NCBI GenBank assembly: GCA_037783545.1 | Contig: JBBELK010000830.1 | Span: forward strand, 124,001-188,000 | Length of the DNA stretch: 64,000 bases | Source of the DNA: Henricia sp. BOLD:AAB3569 | Lineage: Eukaryota > Echinodermata > Asteroidea > Spinulosida > Echinasteridae | Direction of reading: 5' to 3' | Part shown: positions 55,583 through 64,000 of the stretch, one piece after another | How the letters are laid out: each line of letters opens with the position of its first letter | Position numbering within the stretch: the first letter of the stretch is position 1 | Made by a program: the position numbers and the translations under genes | The notes under the pieces: model-generated | Told to the model about the DNA's origin: nothing | What the model saw: only the letters and a program-made list of their open reading frames with translations | The model's database searches: none

Positions 55583-56289
55583 AGAGCAGAATAAATTTGG
55601 GCCATGGGGTCAAAGACTTGCGACGTGTCACAAGTATACCAAATCCATCACATCTCGCAACGGGTTCAGCGAGTTCCGATGGATTTGGCTACTTTTGCGA
55701 CACGTCACAATTCTTTGTGATATCAACCCCTGCTCCTGTATAGAAAAGCGTACATGTGAACAAAATTTGACAGTTTGAGTCCACTGGGAAGCATGCCTCC
55801 AACTACACGAAATAAATGCTACATAACAATTGAACTCTGACCTCCAAGTTTTTGTTTATTCTTTACATGTACATGTATAGTCATCAGTGCTTGGGACAAT
55901 TTTTTTTTTTGGAAAGACAAGTAAATTCATAAACGTGCCTGCGTTGATATAGCAACACAGCAAGCTGTATTAATAACGTCACTTCAGATTTGTACCAATT
56001 ATTAGTACTATAGTAAAACAATCTGCTTATCACAAGAAAATGTTTATGCCCTATCTTTCAATCATTGCTTTCATTCCTTGGGTTTAAAGACATGATTGGT
56101 AAACTTTCAAAAATGGTACCAAACGCATTACAGAACTAAAGTATGCCTTTTAAAATTTCACTCGGCCATAATTCAAAACAGGCTGAACAAATGCATGGTT
56201 TTTGTGTTGAATAAATGGTAAATGATTTATTTGCAAATTGTCAACAACAAAATAGTTGGCAATTTCTCATAATAAGGTACCAGTACCCG

Positions 56290-56635
56290 AAAGAATTGAG
56301 AAGGTGATCATGGCTTCAGACCTTGTGTGCAAAACATATGAGACAGGCTGAACAAATGTGTTTTTTCCCAAAATCTTAAATTTTTGCCACTTGATATAGA
56401 CCCCTTGCAAGGCGGCCATGACAGAGGGCAGGTTTTTATATTTAAATGCGTGACAATTATAGATCCATCAAGTGCATACTACTCGTGCATGATGCAATTT
56501 GACCAGGTGACTGCCTTCTGTCATGGCCGCTGTGCAAGGGGTCTATTTTTTCCCATCAAATCTGCACATTACAATGCTAGCCGAGTCATTTTGTTTTTAA
56601 AGAAACAATTATGATCAACTTCTCAACCCTTTACC
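56290..56635. mobile_element. MITE A copy carrying nested MITE zeta
   Basis: GAATTGAGAAGGTGATCATG at the left, TTATGATCAACTTCTCAACC at the right. Interrupted at 56397-56545 by a 149-bp element. Confidence 0.75.
56397..56545. mobile_element. MITE zeta, nested
   Basis: TAGACCCCTTGCAAGGCGGC at the left, GCAAGGGGTCTA at the right, flanked by TA/AT-rich bases. The TIR also includes CCATGACAGAGGGCAG and its near complement. Confidence 0.75.
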
Positions 56636-56655
56636 AATGGTATTATTTTATATGA

Positions 56656-56860
56656 AAAAGGAAAGAATTTACAAGTCAACTTCATCTGTTCCTTGCTCTA
56701 TGTCTATACTAAGTTTTGTCCAAATTAAAATTTAATCGTCATTTCTTCCTGCCAAATTTGTTTTTCTATCAGATCTGCACCTAATGACGGCTAACATTGG
56801 TTATTTAGTCATTTTGTCAAGGAATAGTGATCGATGTCCGACTTGTAAATTCTTACTCGT
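56656..56860. mobile_element. MITE epsilon, second copy
   Basis: AAAGAATTTACAAGTCAACT at the left and CCGACTTGTAAATTCTTACT at the right, like 17288-17590. Confidence 0.5.
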
Positions 56861-57254
56861 TAAATCAACAGAGGATGGAAAAAAATTATCGTTGCTGCAT
56901 GGCCCAGTTTCCGGACACGGTTCGATTTTTTTTATTTTTGTAAAATGTCCTTCGAAGATCTGTCCTTTGTCTCTCCTAATTTTGATTAGCCCCTGCTTCT
57001 GGCGGTCATTATTTATACTTATAGAAGCAAACCTAAAAAAGTCCAACGACGAACGTTTTACGCTGCCAACTTGGACTTGGGGAGCACATCGGTACATTCG
57101 TAGGGCGTACAGTGCGCTTCCGTACGTCCATATCCGTTATCATGTCACCAGTCTTACATCATTATTCATGAGCAATGATATCATCTTTGCGATTGGGCGA
57201 TTCCAAAATGACCTTCGTTTGAATATGTATGTCCAGGTCAAAGTCCCTGGTCTC

Positions 57255-57420
57255 ACGTGACAGGTGGAACGATTCCAAAGACTGTCTTACAGACAGAACC
57301 CAGATAGCGCATAAACTAGTACCCTGTCCACACGGTGCAATGTCGACCGCGCGGTACACAAACCAAGCAACGTAAGACAGTCTTTCACAAAGACTAATGT
57401 AGTATATGCACTTAGATTTG
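57255..57420. repeat. Inverted repeat arm paired with 52480-52640
   Basis: GATTCCAAAGACTGTCTTAC, ATAAACTAGTACCCTGTCCA and AAACCAAGCAACGT are the complement of the 52.5-kb arm. Confidence 0.7.
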
Positions 57421-58809
57421 CCACCATATGACAGTATGAAATTTCAAATATCAGTTTGCTAAACTAGTATCAAATAAAGTAGACAAATGTAAAAAGGTAA
57501 ACAAAAGACATGCTAAACTAGTGCAACTCGTTTTTTAAACTACTCGATTACACAGTACGTACTACATAGTACGTACTACATCTGTTTAATGAAGTTTCAT
57601 TACGCTACTTGTGAATTCGCGAAGACAGGCATCATTCCACGGCAACCTTAAAATGCAGCCACTGCTGAACTACCCGTTATGTACATTGTACTTCGACTAT
57701 TTCAATTCATTGTGTCCTTTGTATTTTGTAGGGTTTTCCTCCCCTTTTAATATTTTGCCAACTACTCGCGATTTATCGACTACTCGCGAGTAATTGCTAC
57801 AACTACTTAAGAGTACCAAAATCCACTACTCGCACAGCGGTACAAAATACGTGCCTTTACGGTTTCCGCCACAAATCTAGTACATCGCACTGCAGAAGCG
57901 CTAAGTTTAATTGTGTACAAACGAATGTGATTTTTCAGAGGGCAGTGAAGCTCTCGGCCGCTTTAAAATAAAGTTTCTTCTTCCTCTTAGGCACCCACTA
58001 GGCGGGTCAATATACCACCTGACCCCAACAAAATTGCAACAAAACGTTTTAAGGTCGTTTTCTGTACTATTCGATGTGACGAACAACATATCAAAAGTTG
58101 GACAATTTTGACGCACGGGAAAGTCTCCAAAAATGACGTCAAAAACAAGATGGCCGCCAACATACAAAAGGTTAAATAGAGGGGTATATTTATGTAAAAA
58201 GTACCCCAACCTGGTCCTACTGAATGTGGTGAATAACAGGAAAATAATTCTACCAAAATCAAGCCACCGGAAATCTGGGTTAATTTCAAGATGGCTGCCG
58301 TTGACCTTGAAAATCGCTGAAATGACTGTAGCTTCTTTAATATCAGGAGTAAAACAGTGATTTAAATTTCTACCCTAGGGTTTTCAGGGCCAGGGAATTC
58401 ACTAGTATCCATAACATTTTAATCCGACCTTCGACAAACAATAAAAGCCACAAACTCAAAATGGCGGTCATAATTACAGGCATAGAAGGGTAGCGACAAT
58501 AACTTCTCTAACTGCAGTCAGTAGTAGCTTATTTTTTCGGTCAGTAATGTGTGTGGCAAGGCTGGCTACATCAGCCACCGTACGAGCCGCTTAGGCAGGG
58601 TGCGCCACACTGCCCGAATTGCCTTCCTGAGAACCTGCACTTCTTGGGCTGTTTTTGAGACGCGCGATTCAGGAGGTCAACTAACCCCACGCAGGTTTAA
58701 TCAGGATAAAAACCTATTACACTTACTTTATTTGAGCTTTTAGGTACAGGATTCTCCTTAGTATAGTAGTAAAAAATAATATCATTGCTGTATGATTCAC
58801 GGGTGGGTA

Positions 58810-59095
58810 CACAAGGCTTCGTGCTGGGCTTGGCTGGCTTTGGGCTAGCCTGGACTGCGGCGGGGCTGGGTTGGTCTGGTGTGATAGGAGGGATTGAGCG
58901 GGTTGGTGTGATTGGTGGGCTGGGCTGCATAGGCTGGCCTATAGGAGTGCTTCGGGCTGGGCTGGCGTGGCTTTGGGCTGGAAGAGCTGGGCGGGGTGCG
59001 GTACATTTCGGGCTGGGCTAGGATGGCATCAGGCAGGGTTTGCCACGGTTGGGATGGCTTCAGGCTGGGTTGAGATGGTCTTACGCTGGGCGTAG
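58810..59095 (+). repeat. GGGCTGG-rich low-complexity tract
   Basis: Irregular repeats of GGGCTGGGCTGG, GGCTTTGGGCTGG and GGTGTGATTGGTGGGCTGG. Open frames here reflect composition. Confidence 0.7.
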
Positions 59096-59104
59096 ATGGC
59101 CAAC

Positions 59105-59872
59105 CCAGCTAACCAAATAACGTCCCCCGAACGTCGAACGTTAGGAATGAACAGCGGAAGAACGGAACGTTAGGAATGAACGTCCGGGGAAGGTAATTGT
59201 GTGGAGTTTTCAGGGGACGTGTCAATTATTTTGACGCATTGTGACGCATTACGTAATCAGACTATTTTTAATCAACTTACTAATGAGTAATTTTTAATCA
59301 ACTTACCAGTGCTCTTGATACCAGTCACTTCCTCTTATTATGTATAGTAAGTATACGCTTGATATATATATGCTCCTTGAATTTCCTTCGTATGTAGTCA
59401 TGGTTGGCGGGCATTGGAAACCACATTTTGTACTATTTCTTGAAAATCTTACCTTTTTAGACTATAGATGGGTTTTATATACAAAAGTACATACATTTCA
59501 AATCAGGTAGTGCGTGGTTATACAACGTAAAACTTAAAACAATGCAATTTTTCGTGAAATTTACGGAAAAATAATCTTCGCGCGATCTGCTTTGTTAACG
59601 TTCTCGGAATGTTCTTAGAACGTTACACTGCAACGTTATATTCAAACTTCCACAAAACGTCCCCTCGACGTTCGAAACGAACGTCCCCTCGACGTTCAAA
59701 ACGAACGTGACCAAAAACGAACATTCTCCGAACGTTATTAAAAAACGTTCTTTGAACGTTATATTGTAACGTTAGATTTAAACGTTGGCACAACGTCCCC
59801 TCGACGTTCAAAACGAACGTAACTTCCACGAACGTTCGGGGAACGTTCGCAGAACGTTATGTGTTAGCTGGG
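59105..59872. mobile_element. MITE iota: CCCAGCTAAC ends, saturated with AACGTTC words
   Basis: CCCAGCTAACCAAATAACGT at the left and ACGTTATGTGTTAGCTGGG at the right. Both subterminal regions are filled with AACGTTC, GAACGTT and CGTCCCCTCGACGTTC words (about 20 in 59590-59860). Lies in the loop of IR6. Confidence 0.75.
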
Positions 59873-60977
59873 AAGTTTGTCAAGGGTTTTTCCCGATTAA
59901 ACCTGCATGTGGTGAGCTGACGTGCCTGAATAGCGCGTCTTAAAAAACAGCCCTAGAAGTGCAGGTTATTGGGGAGGCAATTCTGGCAGAGTGGTGCACC
60001 CTGCCTTAGCGGCTCGTAGCCTCGTGCGGTGGTTGATGCAGCCAGCCTTGCCACAGGAGGGGATCATGATATGCAAATTACTGCCCAATAAAAGAAGCTG
60101 ACATCAGTACACAGATTAGAGGAAGTTATTGTCTCTACCCCTCCCATGCCTGTACATGTAATTATGACCGCCATTTTGAGTTTGCATTAAAATTTTGTGG
60201 ATACCAGTGAATTCCCTGGCCCTAACAACCCTAGGGTGGACATTTAAATCACTGTTCTACTCCAAATATTAAAGAAGTTAAAGCCATTTTAGCGATTTTC
60301 AAGGTCAACGGTGGCCATCTTGGAATTGACTCAGATTTCACCCATTTCCGGTTGCTAGATTTTGGTAGACTTTTATCCTGCCATCCTCCACATTCAGTAG
60401 AACCAGAAACCGTTGAAAATCTTTTGTTAGAATTGTTGGGAGGTTAGGGTACTTTTTCCATAACTATATATACAATATACATTCTTTACAATTAGCGGCC
60501 ATTTTTTAACGTCAGATTTGATCACTTTCCCGTACTCCGTTTCTGTCCAACTTTTGATATGTTGTTCAGCATACTTGAAAGTACAGGAAATTGCAATAAA
60601 ACAATTTGTTGCAATTTTTTTGAGGTTGAGGTATTTTTTGTGCTATATTGACCCGCCTACACTGCAGTATGTAGCCCTCCGTCAGACTGCTCCAGTATGT
60701 TCTCTGCTTTGCTATTGATTGCTCTTGACGACGTAGAACATCCGGGAATGTGTGGTGGTTAACAGTCACGCGCGTACACGCGCGCGCCAATAGACGCACA
60801 TAAACACGCGTAAAAAATACTCACCAGCGTATTTTCATTCGAAGATGCCACACGCGGGCGTTGTGATACGTTCAAATTATTGAGCATGCACTCGGCTTGT
60901 AAAAACGTAAGTGCTTTTACTTGATCGCGATGTTTAGCCTGAAGAAATACGTTTTTATCTTTCTCGATACAACAGCC

Positions 60978-61014
60978 ATGGCGCAACAACATAAAGCAAG
61001 TTCAAGCAACAGAG
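60978..61014 (+). CDS. Candidate first coding exon
   Basis: A strong start context (ACAGCCATGG) opens MAQQHKASSSNR and meets a consensus donor AGAG/GTAAGT at 61014/61015. An in-frame upstream ATG at 60930 is also possible. No downstream exon found; may be chance. Confidence 0.25.
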
Positions 61015-61504
61015 GTAAGTGCAACCAATGCGTTTTTCTTGCTCTTTTTGCCGGTTATTACTCGAGCCACGTGGGTCATGCAAAATGCCCACCAAAATGG
61101 TGGATGGAAGGGGTGACGTCACAAAAAAGCAATCAATTCTTGTCCAAGTTCCTCCCACCAGGCGACAGCTTAATTATGTCGTCCCACCATCTCTTTCCGA
61201 GTCTGCCCCTTTCGTTTCCTTTTCTGTTCTGTTCTGGGTTGCGATTCCGTAGTTATTATAGTCCTTCTGTTGTCGGTCATTCTGTTTTTAATTTTGGTAT
61301 TTCTCTGATTTTTTTGTTGGGTATCCGGTCTTTTAACGTTATCTCCGGCATCTTTCTTGCCATTGCACGTTGTGTGGTCGACAGTTTATTACATATTTCC
61401 TTAGTAACTGTCCAAGTTGGGCATCCATACATTATCGATGGAAGTATACGTATTGGTCAAAGCTCTTTACTACGGAGCTCTAGAAGTGCCATCCGACTTG
61501 TTGA

Positions 61505-61970
61505 GATCCCGTGATAATTTATCGCAGGATGACAACATATTCAGCGCAAAATGTCGTCATCCCGTGATAATTATCTCAGAAAGACGACATCCAGAATGTA
61601 GGATGACGACATCCCGAGATAATTTATTAAGGGGTGACGACATCCAAAATGTAGGATGACGACATCCCGAGATAATTTAACAAGGGATGACGACATCCAG
61701 AATGTATGACAACGACATCCCGAGATAAATTATCACGGAATGACGACATTCAAAATATAGGATGATGACATCCCGAGATATTTTATCACGGAATGACGAC
61801 ATCCGAAATGTAGGATGACGACATCCCTATATATTTTATCACGGGATGACGACATCCAAAATGTAGGACGACGACATCCCGAGATAATTTATCACGGGAT
61901 GACGACATAGAAAATGTAGGATGACGACATCCCGAGATAATTTATTACGGGGTGACGACACCTATAGTTA
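61505..61970. repeat. Minisatellite of GGATGACGACATCC units
   Basis: About eight ~55-60 bp units containing GGATGACGACATCCCGAGAT then AATTTATCACGGG and a second GATGACGACATCC. Within each unit the GATGWCGWCATC core is almost self-complementary. Confidence 0.85.
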
Positions 61971-62011
61971 AAGTGAAACGCCGAAACAGCGGCCCGCTGT
62001 TTCAGCCGCCA

Positions 62012-62457
62012 ATGCATAGTTCCGACCTGTCAATCAAGCCGAACCCGCGACCAATCACAACAGAGCTAGCAGACGGCGCCCACAAAGGTCAAAGTGATGA
62101 TTGATCACAAACAATCCGCGATGTTCTGCCCATACAGTTTGTATGTTGTATGCGCCAGTGACCGGGTGAATTTTGGTTTCAATGTTGGGCGATTCGCTGT
62201 TCAAAGGTAGGAAAGCGCATTTTTATGAAAGATATATATGTCATCCCTGCATTACTAGCCCTTCGCTCAGTGTGTGCTACGGTAACTGTCGACCTCAAAA
62301 CATAAATACCTTTGGGTTTTCTCCAATGAATCTGTGCTTTCCATGCCGAGTCCCGTTGCTTTGTACGTAGTCTCGCAATTTTTTTGCGATGGCTTGTGAG
62401 CACATAGCAACAATATCCAAGGGGCGGGGTTAACTGGGCAATCTCGGAACTATGCAT
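62012..62457. mobile_element. MITE eta, copy 2
   Basis: ATGCATAGTTCCGACCTGTC at the left, TCTCGGAACTATGCAT at the right, 446 bp, reverse orientation to 32752-33201 with good similarity throughout. Flanked by a GAAACAGCGGCCCGCTGTTTC palindrome ending at ~62004. Confidence 0.85.
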
Positions 62458-62559
62458 TCAGCCCACATTCGAAAATGATGAAACATCCAGAAAACATACA
62501 CCAGAGGATGTTTACCAGAGGATGAAGTCGGAACAATTTCATAATTTTCCTACATATCC

Positions 62560-63360
62560 GAACAGACTCCTCTTCAACTTAAAAATTCTAATTGATTCTG
62601 ATCCAGGACACATCTAATTTTGGTTTCAGCTTCAGCCGCTGACTAATTAGTACCTAATCAAGGAGTTAAAGGGACCCTTCCCAAAGGAGCTAAAAAGTGA
62701 ATATTTCTCACCGAAATATTTATACGCACAACTTTAAAACAATTTGTTCCCTTCATTTTGTACAAATTAACAAGTTTTATGCATTTTCTTATTGATTCTT
62801 GTCCCGGGCACACTTAATTTTGGTTTCAGCTTCAGTCGCACATTATTTAGTACATAAATAACGATTTAAAGGGACCTTCCGCAAGAAGCAAAACAGTGAG
62901 GATTTCTCTACAAAATATTCGAACGCGCATCTTTAACTTTGTTCCCTTCATTTTGTACAAATTAACAAGTTTTATGCATTTTCTTATTGATTCTTGTCCC
63001 GGGCACACTTAATTTTGGTTTCAGCTTCAGTCGCACATTATTTAGTACCTAAATAACGATTTAAAGGGACCTTCCGCAAGAAGCAAAACAGTGAGGATTT
63101 CTCTACAAAATATTCGAACGCGCATCTTTAACTTTGTTCCCTTCATTTTGTACAAATTTACAACTTTTAATGCAATTTCTAATTGATTCTACTCCCGGGC
63201 ACACAATTTTTGTTTCAATCTCAGCCGCACATTATTTAGGACCTAAATAATGAGTTAAAGGTGCGCTTCCCCAAGGAGCTAAAAAGTGAAGACTTTCACC
63301 AAAATATTTGAACGCACAATTTTCAAACAATTTTCAAAGGAAGGGGAACATTTTGTCCCG
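62560..63360 (+). repeat. ~195-bp tandem satellite, about four units
   Basis: TTTTGGTTTCAGCTTCAG recurs at about 62617, 62816 and 63010, and a variant at 63207; TTCCCTTCATTTTGTACAAA at 62746, 62939 and 63133. Units 2 and 3 are nearly identical; outer units are diverged. Length and words (AAAGGGACC, TTAGTACCTAA) recall the 200-bp repeats of FB-inner. Confidence 0.85.
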
Positions 63361-63364
63361 GGAA

Positions 63365-64000
63365 CATTTTGGTTTCGGCTTTAACCGGTGTTAAGGCTAA
63401 GAGGTTTTCTCGGAAACATTTTGAAAATGTGTACATTTTGTTAGTAAATGAAGCATTTGTTTCTGTTTAACAAATGATAATTATATTTTTGTGAAGGTAT
63501 ATTCAGTCGTAAAAAATCAGCATGCGATTTCCCAAATGTGCGTGATTTTAGCGTAATGGCATTTCACTTAAAGGCCCAGTAGATGATCTGTTTTTAAGCG
63601 ATTCTGCGAATAAAACCATTATAAATCAAAAGAAAGACATCAACAAACTCATCCGAAGAAATTTCAGCTTTGTCAAATGTACCACGTTTAAAAAATCCAT
63701 GAAAATCCGTATGCGTTTTCCTGGTGTTGGCGGGGTGTTTCAAATATTCGTTCTCACTGTTGATCGGGTACTATGTGGCTTGCGTCATGCACTCTGTGGC
63801 GCACATCATACTGCGTGTGCGCGCGATCCATAAAAATGCATCGCGTTGGAACACGCATACGCAGTACACGGCGCCTATGCATTTTTAGTCCAGTCAAATT
63901 AGGGTTACACCCACCACTAATTGCAACAGAATTTTTTTAAGTGCTATGCATTTCAGTAAAGTCTCCTGAACATCATACTAAAAGTCTACCAAAATATATT
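63365..64000. other. No gene recognised
   Basis: AT-rich. A hairpin-like pair (AAAAATGCATCGCG near 63833 and GCGCCTATGCATTTTTAG near 63870) is the only structure seen. Confidence 0.35.

Larger units (their letters stand above)
57996..60663. mobile_element. Long inverted repeat IR6 (arms ~700 bp)
   Basis: 57996-58700 pairs with 59885-60663: TAGGCGGGTCAATATA at the left, TATATTGACCCGCCTA at the right. CAC flanks both ends, compatible with a 3-bp duplication. Each arm has several AAGATGG/AAAATGGCGG words. The loop holds a low-complexity GGGCTGG tract and MITE iota. No coding capacity. Confidence 0.8.

Noticed and set aside
58785..59021. Glycine-rich hydrophobic frame
   Set aside because: Low-complexity GGGCTGG repeats.
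61505..61970. CRISPR-like repeat array
   Set aside because: Units are contiguous and diverged with no unique spacers, in clearly eukaryotic DNA.

Overview
This window looks like eukaryotic, repeat-dominated DNA from a marine invertebrate, most likely a deuterostome (echinoderm, hemichordate or amphioxus grade). The clues are a Ty3/gypsy element with integrase upstream of reverse transcriptase (Gmr1-like, known mainly from deuterostomes), a CR1-group LINE with a 2A ribosome-skipping peptide at the start of its ORF2 (documented in sea urchin and some other marine invertebrates), tRNA-derived SINEs, Penelope-type GIY-YIG relics, and a farnesoic acid O-methyltransferase-like exon. No prokaryotic signals are present. 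The species cannot be fixed from the sequence.

Layout. 1-13,880: a giant inverted repeat whose left arm runs off the window. The left arm carries a TTAA-flanked MITE and a 6.4-kb Gmr1-like LTR retrotransposon, the right arm a SINE and a GC-rich MITE; each is largely absent from the opposite arm, so several insertions have a paralogous empty site. 15,286-17,257: two near-perfect foldback elements with 9-bp target duplications (Mutator-like). 18,015-26,340: a TTAA-flanked palindromic element that contains a mariner-like MITE, which itself contains another MITE, plus a LINE with an intact RT frame. 27,914-28,335: a probable host exon. 30,612-38,625: an 8-kb foldback element with dense TTTRYAAA iterons in both arms, a 21-bp minisatellite in both arms, and a second foldback element built of ~200-bp repeats nested in one arm. 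40,374-42,079: a broken multi-domain gene. 43,647-47,500: the 2A LINE. 51,000-52,440: inverted halves of a Penelope-like relic. 53,350-55,010: a possible small host gene with TATA box and spliced exons. 57,996-60,663: another long inverted repeat with an AACGTTC-rich MITE in its loop. 61,505-64,000: a minisatellite, a MITE and a ~195-bp tandem satellite.

Almost nothing here acts as a pathway. The theme is layered mobile DNA: at least six long inverted-repeat (foldback) structures and about ten short hairpin MITE families, several sharing TTAA targets. The most striking coding features are the 2A-bearing LINE ORF, the Gmr1-like pol with an altered integrase active site, and an insertion of that element lacking any target-site duplication. 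All family assignments come from reading motifs, not from searches.
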